From Acidobacteriota bacterium (lineage in GTDB: Bacteria > Acidobacteriota > Terriglobia > UBA7540): a DNA stretch of 64,000 nucleotides. This document shows, in pieces, positions 32,994 through 42,310 of this stretch. The position numbers and the translations under genes were made by a program. Position 1 is the first letter of the stretch. The number at the start of each line of letters is the position of its first letter. Below the pieces are notes generated by a model that saw nothing but the letters and a program-made list of their open reading frames with translations, did no database searches and was not told the origin of the DNA. The stretch is taken from the NCBI GenBank assembly GCA_021838785.1, contig JAKCCV010000013.1, positions 1 to 64,000 of the forward strand, given 5' to 3'.

Positions 32994-33896
32994 TTAAAGT
33001 TTTTCTTTCCGTTGAACTGATCCGATTGAAGGAGAGCTCTTGGGGCTGGTGCGGGCGCGTTGGTGCCAGAGTGGCTGGCCCGGCACCTTCAGATCGAGCA
33101 CCGCGATATGGTCACGGCCCAAATTGCTCACTAACAGTTGATCGAAGTGAGGGCCGCCAAACGCGCAATTGGTCGGCTGACATAATTGCAGGTTCTCCGC
33201 ATCGTGGCACAACAGCTCGGTCTTTCCCGCTCTGTCCACACGGTAAATGCAGTTGGAGGCATAAGTCGTTACGTAGAGGTTCCCGCGAGCGTCAAACGCA
33301 AGCCCGTCCGGAACCCGCGCCAATCCTTCGGCAAAAACGCGGGGAACACCGGCTCGGCCGTCAGGGAGAATCTCAATTCGCAGCACGCGATCCAGGTTGC
33401 TTTCCACCACATAGAGGTAGCGCTCCGCTGCATCCAAGGCAAGGCCATTCGCAAAGTGAAACGGCCCGGGTGAAAATAATTCGGGTTCACCTTCATGGCG
33501 CCAGCGATAAACCGTCCCGTTGGCTTCTTTCCACCCGCCGGAATCGCTGAAGTACAGATTTCCCTCCGCATCGAACACGCTGAAGTTGGGGTTCACGAGG
33601 GGACGCCCCTCCACCGCCTTGACCACCGAGCGCGTCTCCCCGCTTGGTGACAGCTTGATCAGAGCCCGAAGCCCGGCATCACAGATGTAGATATTCTCAT
33701 CCCCATCGAGCGTAATGCCGAGACAAAACCCACTCGTACTGGCGATCTGCTCCACCTTCCGGCCATCGGATGAAATCCGATAGACCTGGCCCGCTTCGCC
33801 GCCCGCATAGACGGTTCCATCTCTCGCCACCGCCACACCCTCCGGGTGGTCCAGTCGGCTCGCTAGCTTGCGAACCTCGGAAATGGGGTAGAGCAT
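32994..33896 (-). CDS. SMP-30/gluconolactonase-family protein
   Basis: About 300 residues, six-bladed propeller of the SMP-30/LRE family. The metal-binding residues are recognisable: Glu in DHPEGVAV, Asn in NPNFSVFDAEGNLYFSD, Asn in FHFANGLALD and Asp in RVPDGLAFDARGNLYV. It probably hydrolyses a sugar lactone in the cytoplasm. An ATG at 33896 with AAGGA close upstream is chosen; a GTG at 33908 would add four residues. The gene precedes the SDR in the transcript. The C-terminal tail (SPKSSPSIGSVQRKEKL) is unusual and not part of the propeller. Confidence 0.85.
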   Translation of the reverse strand: MLYPISEVRKLASRLDHPEGVAVARDGTVYAGGEAGQVYRISSDGRKVEQIASTSGFCLGITLDGDENIYICDAGLRALIKLSPSGETRSVVKAVEGRPLVNPNFSVFDAEGNLYFSDSGGWKEANGTVYRWRHEGEPELFSPGPFHFANGLALDAAERYLYVVESNLDRVLRIEILPDGRAGVPRVFAEGLARVPDGLAFDARGNLYVTTYASNCIYRVDRAGKTELLCHDAENLQLCQPTNCAFGGPHFDQLLVSNLGRDHIAVLDLKVPGQPLWHQRARTSPKSSPSIGSVQRKEKL

Positions 33897-34315
33897 GACT
33901 TCCTTCACCCGGCTTGCTTGTGCGCTGCTATTCTAGCGGACGGGCCTATTCCTCCTCAAGGCTTCTCTCGGGCATGGCTTCCTTTTTGACTTTTCGGGCC
34001 GGTTAACACAAGCCAAGACACCTCCCAGAAGATAGTGAGTAAAGCCGTCGGGAGGCGGGGATTTTGTGCGAGATAACACCCGACGGTTGGGTGAATGGAA
34101 GGACCCGGGGTCTCTCGCAGGCTAAACGCCGACCACCGCTACAGCGCGGCCACCGCTACCACAACCGGCTGCCTTGCTCTTGCCCAACAACCCCGTCATC
34201 CCTCGCATGGTCTTCCCAAGCATATCAATCCCACAGAGGGATACGAGTATCCAGGCAATGCCAGCCTCAATTGACAGTTGACAGACCTTGCCGGATATGG
34301 GCAAGATAATGATTA
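33897..34315. other. Divergent intergenic region with a long inverted repeat
   Basis: About 420 bases with no gene. CCGTCGGG (34045-34052) and CCCGACGG (34079-34086) form a perfect 8-bp inverted repeat across a 26-base loop. Near the MEDS gene there is a tandem TTGACAG TTGACAG at 34271-34284 and GATAAT at 34305-34310, but the -35 to -10 spacing (21) is longer than ideal. Confidence 0.4.
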
Positions 34316-34849
34316 GTGATTTCGCCGATGGATCATTCAGTTGTCACACCGGTGCAGGGCAGCCAGTGCCGCTTACTGGTTCGCCGTAGCGCCAGCCCAA
34401 CGGAGGTTGTTCGATTCCTCTCGAGTGGCCTGGAAGTGGGGCAGCAGGTGGTGGTCGTGGCGGGTCCAACTTGGCTGAAAGATTTGGCGGAATCTCTGAC
34501 CGCTTTGCGATTTCGTCCCGACATTCTGCTGAGAAACGGTCGGCTCATTTTTCTGACAGCGCCTGATTGCTTTGCGCAACTTGCACGCCAAGATGACCCC
34601 TTGCTGTGCCGTACGCTGCGCCTCAACGGGTCCATTGTCCGCTGGGTCTCCGACTGGTCCTGGGCTTACGAGAACGGTCATCACCCGGCGGAAATTCTTA
34701 ACTATCAGCAGTGCGTCCACAGCCGCATTCATAGCATGACCGCCCTTTCCCTTTGTACCGTGCACTGTTCCCGCATGGAGCGGAGTTCGATGCTGAAGAT
34801 GCTCGTGCAGCACCGGCATGCCCTTCGATCTGTTTGCCAAGCCGTCTAG
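34316..34849 (+). CDS. MEDS-domain sensory protein
   Basis: About 177 residues, almost entirely a MEDS (methanogen/methylotroph, DcmR) sensory domain: VVRFLSSGLEVGQQVVVVAG is the family's N-terminal helix-strand, then NGRLIFLTA, then LNYQQCVHSRIH and LSLCTVHCSRM at the place where the family has LNYE and LC-YD. The start may be the GTG at 34316 or the ATG at 34328; no clear Shine-Dalgarno separates them. MEDS domains usually sit with a histidine kinase, a helix-turn-helix or an STAS partner; this one is free-standing, so its output partner must be elsewhere. Rich in cysteine at its end (Cys in SLCTVHC). Confidence 0.7.
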   Translation: MISPMDHSVVTPVQGSQCRLLVRRSASPTEVVRFLSSGLEVGQQVVVVAGPTWLKDLAESLTALRFRPDILLRNGRLIFLTAPDCFAQLARQDDPLLCRTLRLNGSIVRWVSDWSWAYENGHHPAEILNYQQCVHSRIHSMTALSLCTVHCSRMERSSMLKMLVQHRHALRSVCQAV

Positions 34850-35146
34850 AAAATCTCCCTCCACCTGCGTCAGCCCCTCACCCGGAAGCCCAGTCCCTCT
34901 TGATCCTCCGACTGAACCTATTAAAGCTTTGCAAATGGGACTGGAATGGGCTTGCGGGAAGAATGCAAAACAAGGCAACCTGTTGAGTCCGTATTGCGTG
35001 CGGCTATGCGCGCCGCAAGGACTCTCGAGCTGCAGGAATGGGCAGGGGCGTAATGCCTAACGTTCCAGGCTCAGCAGGAAATCTATTTAGCGTGAACGGG
35101 GTGCTCGGCTGCGTCTTGACCTATAATGGGTGAAGGTATGCACCTT
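34850..35146. other. Spacer between the MEDS gene and trpG
   Basis: No gene recognised. A perfect TATAAT at 35122-35127 lies 20 bases before the trpG ATG; no -35 at proper distance was seen. If it is the -10, the leader is only about a dozen bases, which supports the ATG at 35147 over those at 35126 or 35138. Confidence 0.35.
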
Positions 35147-35725
35147 ATGGTTCTCGTGATTGACAATTACGATTCGTTTACCTACAACCTGGTCCAATAT
35201 TTGGGCGAACTCGGCGCGGAAACCGAGGTGCGGCGGAATGACCAAGTTTCGCTTGCCGAGATCGAGCGCCTGCAGCCGGACCGGATTGTGATTTCACCAG
35301 GACCAAAAACGCCGAGCGAAGCCGGCATCTGCCTCGACCTCATTCGAATCTTTGCCGGCAAAATTCCCGTTCTGGGTGTGTGTCTGGGGCATCAGGCCAT
35401 TGGTCAGGCTTTTGGCGGTCGCGTGATTCGTGCCCCTGAGATTATGCATGGGAAAACCAGCTTGATTACTCACGACGGCAGGACGATCTTCTCGGGTTTG
35501 CCGAATCCTTTTCCAGCGGCACGTTATCATTCGCTGATTGTGGAGCGTGAGACGCTGCCCGACTGCCTTGCCATTTCGGCGACATCCCCCGACGGGCTGA
35601 TTATGGGCCTGCGGCACAAGGAGCTTGCCGTTGAGGGCGTACAGTTTCACCCGGAATCGGTCTTGACGGGTGCGGGCATGCAGCTTCTTCGTAATTTCCT
35701 GGCTCTTCCTGCCGTTAACAATTGA
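35147..35725 (+). CDS. trpG: Anthranilate/aminodeoxychorismate synthase glutamine amidotransferase subunit
   Basis: Class I glutamine amidotransferase (TrpG/PabA) that feeds ammonia to the chorismate-binding partner for tryptophan or folate synthesis. About 192 residues from [14 protein letters not shown], the family's usual beginning. The catalytic Cys is in [16 protein letters not shown], with His and Glu in [22 protein letters not shown] is the family's oxyanion/loop region. The TrpE/PabB partner is not in the window and trpD lies 2 kb away on the other strand. It could serve both pathways. Confidence 0.92.
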   Translation: MVLVIDNYDSFTYNLVQYLGELGAETEVRRNDQVSLAEIERLQPDRIVISPGPKTPSEAGICLDLIRIFAGKIPVLGVCLGHQAIGQAFGGRVIRAPEIMHGKTSLITHDGRTIFSGLPNPFPAARYHSLIVERETLPDCLAISATSPDGLIMGLRHKELAVEGVQFHPESVLTGAGMQLLRNFLALPAVNN

Positions 35726-35740
35726 TCATCTCGTCCGTTC

Positions 35741-37669
35741 TCAAGGTGTGGCCATCAACGCCCGCAGGCTGTCGTAATAATGGAACGCCAGGGCCTTAAA
35801 GGCAGGAGAACGAGCCAGCCACTCCGCCGCCGATTGGGATTCTTCTTCAAAAACCTTGCGCCCCAAGTCGTGAAAAGTAATCATTGGAGCGGTTCGATGA
35901 ATGGCTTGGAAGCCGAAGATTGCACCGTGGTAGCCCGGCGGCGTCAACCGATATTGGGAGAACCCGGTCCACTCAGGGTCGCGGGCGACGGCTTGTTGCG
36001 CCTCCTTGAGTAGTGGGGACACTTCAAATTTTCCACCCTCCGCTCCAAGGGCTTGCCGTAAATCTTCGAGCGCCCTTTGGAGACTCTTGGTGGGTTGTGG
36101 TGCGCCGCGGAACGGCGGCCCCAGCCCGACGAACACATGTCCTCCGTCATTGAGCGCGTAGAGGGAGTAACCTTCAAAACTCCGTTCGCCGTATAAACCG
36201 GCCTGCTCGATACTTTGTCGAAACCTCTCTTGAGGCAAGGCCACCACAAAATCCACCGCTTTTTCTCTCTCCGCCGAGGTCTCCAGGCCCACCACAATCT
36301 TCTTCCCGCGTTCCACTGCTGCGGCCAGGGCCGGTTCGCCAAAGGCAATGATCCCTGCCGCGCCATCCGCCTCATTTCGGTAGTCCATGATGGTTACGGA
36401 CGGCAGCAGGTCGAGTAGATGCTCTCCGACCGTCTCATTCTTCCCCGCAAAGTTGACGGTCATGGCCGCGCGCGCCGCGGCCGAAGCGGGGAAGAACCAC
36501 CACGGAACGTCGCAACTCAACTGCAGACCGTCGTGTTGGGCTTCCTTCTCGCACGCCGCCACCATGGCCAGATAGTCCCTGACCAGACGCCGGCGAAGGG
36601 TGGGGTCCTCAAAACCGATGAGCACATAAGGTTCAACATCAAAGTGTACGCCGTCAAATCGGGCCTGCTTGGGAACCTGCCGATTAAATTCGGCGACTAT
36701 TCGGATAACGGCGAGCGCCCGGTCGTGGTACCGTGTTACCGCCCATTCAGGAGAACCCGCGAGCGCGTCCACTCGAAGCCCGTGGCGGTGAGCCCGCTCC
36801 AAAAGCCGGCGATAAAGATTCCCTTTTCTTAGCCTCCCTGGCCTTCCCGTCGTCGTTAATTGCAGGTCCAGCGAGAGATACAGCGTTTGGACGCCCATTT
36901 GCTTGCAGAACTGAAATAGGCGGTCCGGCTCTCGCGGGTTCGTGAAGAGCTCATCCGTCTTCCAAACCCACATGGCATTGGGCAAACGTCGCACTTGGAA
37001 CGCGGATCGGCCCAATGTGTCGCTTTCCGGCTGGGCACTCGCGGTAAGGGCACGGGCGGTGCGTCGGTGGGTTGCGAGCGTGATGTCATCGAGGTAAAAC
37101 TTGTAGTCGCCCGGCGTGTTAAAGAGCAGCACGAAACGCACCAAAGAGCCGGGATCCACTTCGGGGAAGTCAGCGAACGGAACGGAAACCTTTTGCCACT
37201 TGGTCGTAATCCCTCGCGACGTGAAGGCGTCAAGGGAGCGTGTGCTTAGCGAGTCCTCGTGTTGCTCGCCTCGCGCATCCACCAGCTTGATGTCGAAATC
37301 CCACGCCGAATGAGTGCCTTTTATCCAGAAGCTCAGGTAACGAAATCGGCTTGCGTCGAACGTCCGTGGCAATGCAGAAGAAGCCGGATAAAAATCGAAC
37401 CAAATCCCGCAGAAGCCCTCGGCGGCTCGGTGTGCCGTGACGCGCAAAGCATGCCGAGTGTTGGGAAGGTGGACTCGCGAGTCGAGGTAAGTTCGCGCCC
37501 AGGAAGGCGAACGGCTGAAAACATTGTATTGTCCGCCGAGCGTGTTCCTCAGCGTGTCGTTAAAATTCCAAATCAGCTTTCGAGCGGCTACGCCGGATAA
37601 AGGGTTTCCCAAAACGGCAAAGAAGGTGAAGGCTAGCGTCCGCCTTACCGAACGCCGAATTCTTCTCAT
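35741..37669 (-). CDS. Secreted protein with N-terminal carbohydrate-binding-like domain and a TIM-barrel-like domain
   Basis: About 642 residues starting at the ATG 37669 (GGAG five bases upstream). Signal peptide (RTLAFTFFAVLGNPLSGVAA), then a galactose-binding-like beta-sandwich of the CIA30/CBM type (about 35-200: LIWNFNDTLRNTLGG, RYLSFWIKGT, VRFVLLFNTPGDYKFYLDDI). A probable TIM-barrel domain with FDGVHFDVEPY near residue 350 and SVTIMDYRNEA follows. The Asp and Glu of HFDVEP sit where glycosidases of GH18-like barrels have their catalytic acid, so a glycan-active enzyme is plausible but unproven. No GH family is assigned. It lies 10 bp after trpD on the same strand, perhaps only by chance. 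Confidence 0.6.
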   Translation of the reverse strand: MRRIRRSVRRTLAFTFFAVLGNPLSGVAARKLIWNFNDTLRNTLGGQYNVFSRSPSWARTYLDSRVHLPNTRHALRVTAHRAAEGFCGIWFDFYPASSALPRTFDASRFRYLSFWIKGTHSAWDFDIKLVDARGEQHEDSLSTRSLDAFTSRGITTKWQKVSVPFADFPEVDPGSLVRFVLLFNTPGDYKFYLDDITLATHRRTARALTASAQPESDTLGRSAFQVRRLPNAMWVWKTDELFTNPREPDRLFQFCKQMGVQTLYLSLDLQLTTTGRPGRLRKGNLYRRLLERAHRHGLRVDALAGSPEWAVTRYHDRALAVIRIVAEFNRQVPKQARFDGVHFDVEPYVLIGFEDPTLRRRLVRDYLAMVAACEKEAQHDGLQLSCDVPWWFFPASAAARAAMTVNFAGKNETVGEHLLDLLPSVTIMDYRNEADGAAGIIAFGEPALAAAVERGKKIVVGLETSAEREKAVDFVVALPQERFRQSIEQAGLYGERSFEGYSLYALNDGGHVFVGLGPPFRGAPQPTKSLQRALEDLRQALGAEGGKFEVSPLLKEAQQAVARDPEWTGFSQYRLTPPGYHGAIFGFQAIHRTAPMITFHDLGRKVFEEESQSAAEWLARSPAFKALAFHYYDSLRALMATP

Positions 37670-37679
37670 CATCTCTCCG

Positions 37680-38726
37680 TTAGCCATGGCGCCGCGTGAA
37701 TTCGATTAGGCGTTCCAGCACGCGACGAGCGGCGCCGGAGTCAATGGCTTCGGCAGCGAGTTCGACGCCGGCCGTCCATTGAGAGGCTCGGCCCGCCGCC
37801 ACCAGCGCCGCTGCGGAGTTGGCCAGCACGCAATCGCGTGCCGGACCTTTTTCCCCTTGAAGGATTTGGTAGAGCAAACGTGCATTTTCAGCCGCGCTGC
37901 CTCCGGCGAGTGCCCGAGCCTCGGTGCGGGGCAAGCCAAAATCCTCCGGCGTAATTTCTCGCGTCTTCACGCCGTCGCCGTGGTAATCCGAAAGCTTGGT
38001 GGGTCCGGTGGTGGTAATTTCATCCAGCCCATCCGTGCCGGCCACCACCAACGCCCGGCGGGTTCCGACGGCTCCCAGGGCTTCCGCCATCATCTCGGTT
38101 CTGCCGGAATCGTAAACGCCTGCCAATTGCATGGAAGCGGCTAGCGGATTGGTCAGCGGCCCCAACAGGTTAAAGACAGTCTTCGTTTTGATTCTTCGCC
38201 GCGCTGGCATGACGTGTTTCATGGCCACGTGCAGATGGGGCGCAAAAAGAAAAACCATGCCAACTTCATCGAGACAGGCGGGTATCTGTTCAATCGGCAG
38301 GGTTACGCGGACCCCGAGAGCTTCCAGCACGTCGGCGCTGCCCACGCGGCTGGAGATAGAGCGGTTGCCATGCTTGGCGACCCGCGCTCCCGCGCCCGCC
38401 GCCACCAGCGCCGCTGCCGTCGAGACGTTGAAGGTCCCACGGCCGTCGCCACCCGTCCCGCACGTGTCCAAAAGAGGCTCGGCCGAAAGTGCCTCAATGT
38501 CCACTCCCGCGCGTCGCAGAGTCTCTTGGGCGTGCCACCGCATGACCTCCGCAAAGCCGATGAGTTCGGCCGCTTGTTCGCCCTTGTCGCGCAACGACAA
38601 AAGCAGGGCGACCGTTTCATCTTCCGAAGCGCTCCCGGTAAGCAAATGCTCCATCACCTCGCGCGCTTCGTTGCGGGCGAGATGCTCTCCGTGTTGAACC
38701 TTGATAATGGCTTCTTGAAGCGACAT
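37680..38726 (-). CDS. trpD: Anthranilate phosphoribosyltransferase
   Basis: Second committed step of tryptophan synthesis: anthranilate plus PRPP gives phosphoribosylanthranilate. 348 residues with the PRPP-binding signature DTCGTGGDGRGTFNVSTA near 90-107, the following KHGNRSISSRVGSADVLEALG, and the anthranilate-site stretch NLLGPLTNPL near 195. Length is typical. The gene is transcribed opposite to trpG, so the pair usually kept in one operon is split and inverted around the CBM/TIM-barrel gene. Confidence 0.95.
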   Translation of the reverse strand: MSLQEAIIKVQHGEHLARNEAREVMEHLLTGSASEDETVALLLSLRDKGEQAAELIGFAEVMRWHAQETLRRAGVDIEALSAEPLLDTCGTGGDGRGTFNVSTAAALVAAGAGARVAKHGNRSISSRVGSADVLEALGVRVTLPIEQIPACLDEVGMVFLFAPHLHVAMKHVMPARRRIKTKTVFNLLGPLTNPLAASMQLAGVYDSGRTEMMAEALGAVGTRRALVVAGTDGLDEITTTGPTKLSDYHGDGVKTREITPEDFGLPRTEARALAGGSAAENARLLYQILQGEKGPARDCVLANSAAALVAAGRASQWTAGVELAAEAIDSGAARRVLERLIEFTRRHG

Positions 38727-38734
38727 AGAATGCG

Positions 38735-38764
38735 TTGCTTTTCAGGTGCCCCTTCCTCTATACT
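38735..38764 (+). promoter_or_regulatory. Candidate promoter for the sucC-sucD region
   Basis: TTGCTT (38735-38740), 18 bases, TATACT (38759-38764), with about 85 bases of leader before the sucC ATG at 38859. The same AT-rich spot probably also serves divergent trpD. Confidence 0.4.
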
Positions 38765-38858
38765 GACAAATTCTGCTGAAAAGGCAAGCGCGCGTCGTGC
38801 CTTGGAGGGTGCTTGGGCCGCGCTCCCAGAACGATGAATCTGGATCCGCCCGGATGAA

Positions 38859-40022
38859 ATGAAAGTTCACGAATACCAAGCTAAACACATCTTAGCCCAT
38901 TACGGCGTGCCGATTCCGCGCGGGGAGGCTGTTTTTACACCGGAGGAGGCGCGCGCCGCCGCCCAACGCTTGGGCGGGACGGTGGTGGTCAAGGCCCAAA
39001 TTCACGCTGGCGGGCGCGGCAAAGCTGGGGGCGTCAAGCTGGCGCGTAACCCTGAAGAGGCTGAACGCATCGCCGGTTCGCTCCTGGGTCAAAAACTCGT
39101 CACGGCACAAACAGGACCCGAGGGCCGCGTGGTGGGCCGTCTCCTGATAGAGGAAGCCCTCGACATCGCCAAGGAGTTCTACCTGAGCCTGCTCGTTGAC
39201 CGCGCCGCCGCGCGACCTGTCTTTATGGCTTCGAGCGAAGGCGGGGTGGAAATTGAGGTGGTGGCCGCTGAGCATCCGGAAAAGATCCTTAAGGAGACCA
39301 TTCACACGGGAACGGGTTTCCAGCCTTTTCAGGCGCGTCATCTGGCGTTCGGTTTGGGCTTGGACCCGGTTCTGCTGCAAGAAGCCACCAGGATTTTCTC
39401 CAGCCTTTATCGTGCCTTCCTGGCTACCGATGCTTCGTTGGTGGAGACCAATCCTTTCGTCCAAACACGCGATGGGCGCCTGCTGGCCCTCGATGCCAAA
39501 ATGACGTTCGATGACAACGCACTTTTCCGTCACAAGGATATTCAGGAACTTCGCGACGTTCATGAAGAGGATCCGTTGGAGGTGAAAGCCTCGGAATATA
39601 AGCTGAACTACATCCGCCTTGATGGCAATGTGGGTTGCATGGTGAACGGTGCCGGCCTCGCCATGGCCACCATGGACATCATTCAGTACGCCGGCGGTCG
39701 GCCCGCCAATTTTCTCGACGTGGGCGGCGGCGCGAACGAAGAGCAGGTCAAGCGCGGCTTTGAAATTATTCTCGGCGACCCGAACGTCCGCGCCGTGCTC
39801 ATCAACATTTTCGGCGGCATTATGCGCTGCGATATCGTTGCGAGCGGCGTCGTGGCTGCGGCCAAGAGCCTGGGCATCAAGGTGCCCGTGGTTGTACGCC
39901 TCGAAGGGACGAATGTCGAGCTCGGGCAGAAAATCTTGAAGGAGTCTGGGCTCAATTTCACTGTGGCCAGCGGCATGAAAGACGCCGCGGAGAAGGTCGT
40001 CGCCTTGACGGGTGCGCATTGA
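38859..40022 (+). CDS. sucC: Succinyl-CoA ligase beta subunit
   Basis: Nucleotide-binding subunit of succinyl-CoA synthetase in the citric acid cycle. 387 residues: [18 protein letters not shown] start typical of the family, an ATP-grasp domain with [20 protein letters not shown] near residues 43-62, and a C-terminal ligase domain with [14 protein letters not shown] and [11 protein letters not shown]. Length matches E. coli SucC (388). Unlike most genomes, the partner sucD is not directly adjacent; a separate gene of about 600 bases lies between them on the same strand. Confidence 0.96.
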   Translation: MKVHEYQAKHILAHYGVPIPRGEAVFTPEEARAAAQRLGGTVVVKAQIHAGGRGKAGGVKLARNPEEAERIAGSLLGQKLVTAQTGPEGRVVGRLLIEEALDIAKEFYLSLLVDRAAARPVFMASSEGGVEIEVVAAEHPEKILKETIHTGTGFQPFQARHLAFGLGLDPVLLQEATRIFSSLYRAFLATDASLVETNPFVQTRDGRLLALDAKMTFDDNALFRHKDIQELRDVHEEDPLEVKASEYKLNYIRLDGNVGCMVNGAGLAMATMDIIQYAGGRPANFLDVGGGANEEQVKRGFEIILGDPNVRAVLINIFGGIMRCDIVASGVVAAAKSLGIKVPVVVRLEGTNVELGQKILKESGLNFTVASGMKDAAEKVVALTGAH

Positions 40023-40092
40023 GTCGCGGACCCGCTGGCCAAGCAGCGGAGCGAGGTCACCGCACACCAATGAGAAGGAGGGGCGCGCCATA

Positions 40093-40689
40093 ATGGACGA
40101 GGTATTTCGACTCGGTTGGTTTGAAGACAAGGGCCTAAGAAAGCGCTGTCTGGAGTTCCTGGCTGAGAAGTCCAGGCAATACGCAGGGGCGGGCGTTCTT
40201 GAAGACGACACTCGTTCGATCTTCGTCGAACCGGTCCTCAGAGGGCTGGGCTGGGACACGCTTGACCACGAGCAAGTTGACCGCGAGCAGCCGGGGGACC
40301 GCCGGGGTGGCATCGTCGGGGATATCCACCTGACGCACGGCGGCAGACTGCTGGCCGTCATCGAAGCAAAGCCGCTTCATGACCCCCGAATCGCAGACGC
40401 CGATGAGCAGCTTCGGCGGTACGTCGTGGAAAATTTGTTCCTTGCGCCGCCCGGAACGCACAACGCGGGCATGCGCTTCGAGTTCGGGGGCAAGTACTTC
40501 GTCCGGGGCGCCGTGACTAACGGAGAATTGTGGAAAGTTTACGACTTCACGCGCGGAGTCGCTAACCCCGCGGAAGACGTTCGGCTAGTCTGCGAGTTCG
40601 CGCTACAGGGCGGCGTGGGTGCCGAGGACCTTCTTAGGACCCTCGGCAGAAGACACCTCCTGCGCGAGCTGGGACTCGCGCCCAGCTAG
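40093..40689 (+). CDS. PD-(D/E)XK nuclease-fold protein like the N-terminus of type I restriction R subunits
   Basis: 198 residues, resembling the HsdR N-terminal nuclease domain. The motif is Glu46 in [12 protein letters not shown], Asp77 in VGDIHL, and Glu91-Ala-Lys93 in [12 protein letters not shown], followed by Gln106-LRR-Tyr110, which matches the QxxxY helix seen in type I R subunits. No helicase or DNA-methylase gene is present. The ATG at 40093 follows AAGGAGG at 11 bases. It sits between sucC and sucD, all on the same strand, which is an abnormal arrangement. Possible roles: a free-standing endonuclease, a defence effector, or a repurposed metabolic companion. Only the fold is supported. 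Confidence 0.7.
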   Translation: MDEVFRLGWFEDKGLRKRCLEFLAEKSRQYAGAGVLEDDTRSIFVEPVLRGLGWDTLDHEQVDREQPGDRRGGIVGDIHLTHGGRLLAVIEAKPLHDPRIADADEQLRRYVVENLFLAPPGTHNAGMRFEFGGKYFVRGAVTNGELWKVYDFTRGVANPAEDVRLVCEFALQGGVGAEDLLRTLGRRHLLRELGLAPS

Positions 40690-40714
40690 CCAGCCCCGGC
40701 GACTCGGCGAAGAT

Positions 40715-41632
40715 ATGGCAATACTTGTTGACCAAAACACGCGTTTGCTGGTTCAGGGCATCACGGGCCGCGAAGGCGGCTTTCATGCCGAGCAGGCGGC
40801 TCTTTACGGGACGAAAGTCGTCGCGGGCGTGACGCCGGGCAAAGGCGGCACGACGTGGAGCACGAAGAACGGCACCTATTCCGCGCCGGTTTTCAACACC
40901 GTCCGCGAGGCCGTGGAAAAGACCGGCGCGAACGCCTCGGTCATTTTCGTTCCACCGCCCTTTGCCGCCGACGCCATCATGGAAGCTGCTGACGCCGGCT
41001 TGCCGCTGGTCGTCTGCATCACCGAAGGCATCCCCACGCTCGACATGGTCCGCGCCATGCATTCCCTCCGCGGTACGGCGACCCGGCTCATCGGTCCCAA
41101 CTGTCCCGGCATCATTTCTCCGGGCAAGTGCAAGATCGGCATCATGCCCGGCTCGATCCACCGGCCCGGCAACGTCGGCGTTATCTCGCGCAGCGGGACG
41201 CTCACCTACGAAGCCGTCGGCCAGCTCACGGCGCTTGGCATCGGACAATCCACGTGCATCGGCATTGGGGGCGACCCGATTATCGGTACGTCGTTCGTAG
41301 ATGCCTTGCGCCTGATGAATGACGATCAAGAAACACACGGCATGGTGGTCATTGGGGAAATCGGCGGCACGGGTGAAGAAGAGGCGGCGGCCTTCGTCAA
41401 AGCTCAGGTCAGAAAGCCGGTGGTCGGATTCATTGCCGGCCGCACCGCCCCGCCCGGGCGCCGCATGGGCCATGCGGGCGCCATCATCGCCGGCGGAAAG
41501 GGAACTGCGGCCGATAAGATTGCCGCCTTCCGCGAGGCGGGAATCGAAGTTGCGGAGAGTCCCGCGCTCATCGGTGAGACGATGGCCAAGGCGCTCAATC
41601 CAACCAGGCGCTCACGGGCTGAGAGTACGTAG
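40715..41632 (+). CDS. sucD: Succinyl-CoA ligase alpha subunit
   Basis: CoA-binding subunit of succinyl-CoA synthetase. 305 residues beginning [21 protein letters not shown], with the CoA-binding Rossmann domain, VICITEGIP-type segment [13 protein letters not shown], and the phosphohistidine in [13 protein letters not shown] near residue 250. Sequence and length are typical. The ATG at 40715 lies 25 bp after the nuclease-domain gene. Confidence 0.95.
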   Translation: MAILVDQNTRLLVQGITGREGGFHAEQAALYGTKVVAGVTPGKGGTTWSTKNGTYSAPVFNTVREAVEKTGANASVIFVPPPFAADAIMEAADAGLPLVVCITEGIPTLDMVRAMHSLRGTATRLIGPNCPGIISPGKCKIGIMPGSIHRPGNVGVISRSGTLTYEAVGQLTALGIGQSTCIGIGGDPIIGTSFVDALRLMNDDQETHGMVVIGEIGGTGEEEAAAFVKAQVRKPVVGFIAGRTAPPGRRMGHAGAIIAGGKGTAADKIAAFREAGIEVAESPALIGETMAKALNPTRRSRAEST

Positions 41633-41742
41633 GCGTTGGAAGTTTGGGTCGCGGCCTGTGAGAGGCCACATCGTTCTCGATCGCCTTAAGGCCCATTCAC
41701 CGGCAATTCTACGAATTCTGGGTTTAACGCTCACGGGGGACT

Positions 41743-42162
41743 ATGCCCATCGAACGCACGCTGACCATCATCAAGCCGGACGCCGTCGCTGCCGGTCACA
41801 TTGGTGACATCATCAAGATCCTCGAGTCGAACCGATTCAACATCGTCGCCGCTCGAAGGGTGGCCCTTTCCAAAAAGCAGGCGGAGGGCTTCTATGCGGT
41901 ACATCGCGGCAAACCGTTTTTCGAGAGCTTGACCAACTTTATGAGCTCCGGCCCCGTGGTGGTCATGGTTCTGGAGGGCGACAACGCGATTGCCCGGCTG
42001 CGCGAAATTATGGGCGCCACCAACCCTGCCAACGCCGCTGCCGGGACCATTCGCAAGCTATACGCCACCAGCATTGAACGGAATGCCATTCACGGCTCCG
42101 ATGCGCCGGAAAGCGCCGCCTTCGAAATTTCCTATTTCTTCCCCGGCCTTGACCTGCTCTAG
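41743..42162 (+). CDS. ndk: Nucleoside diphosphate kinase
   Basis: Balances NTP pools by phosphate transfer through a histidine. 139 residues: [21 protein letters not shown] at the start, active-site His in [16 protein letters not shown] near the end. Length normal. It lies 110 bp downstream of sucD, a common partnership because Ndk and succinyl-CoA synthetase exchange nucleoside triphosphates. Confidence 0.96.
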   Translation: MPIERTLTIIKPDAVAAGHIGDIIKILESNRFNIVAARRVALSKKQAEGFYAVHRGKPFFESLTNFMSSGPVVVMVLEGDNAIARLREIMGATNPANAAAGTIRKLYATSIERNAIHGSDAPESAAFEISYFFPGLDLL

Positions 42163-42164
42163 CG

Positions 42165-42208
42165 CAAACCGGACGTTGTGATACCTGCAACAGAAAGGGC
42201 GCGGTTTG
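42165..42208 (+). terminator. Inverted repeat just after ndk
   Basis: CAAACCG (42165-42171) and CGGTTTG (42202-42208) pair around a 30-base loop that can itself form GTTG/CAAC. It begins two bases past the ndk stop, where the transcript meets a convergent gene. There is no T-run, so it is at best a weak or factor-dependent terminator. Confidence 0.3.
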
Positions 42209-42310
42209 TGTCCCAGAAATGAAACATATCTGAGGACGCATCCGCATCGCTCTGGCACAAGCTGCACGAGCCAGTGCGCTCCATGGCGGCCCCGTTTGCC
42301 GGGCGCACCG

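Noticed and set aside
34271-34310. TTGACA tandem repeat and GATAAT as a promoter of the MEDS gene
   Set aside because: The spacing (21 or 28 bases) is outside the normal range, so it is recorded only as part of the intergenic description.
38892-40361. 489-residue minus-strand open frame opposite sucC
   Set aside because: It lies antisense to a clear sucC and the start of the nuclease-domain gene; the long opening follows from GC-rich third positions and no family pattern is seen.
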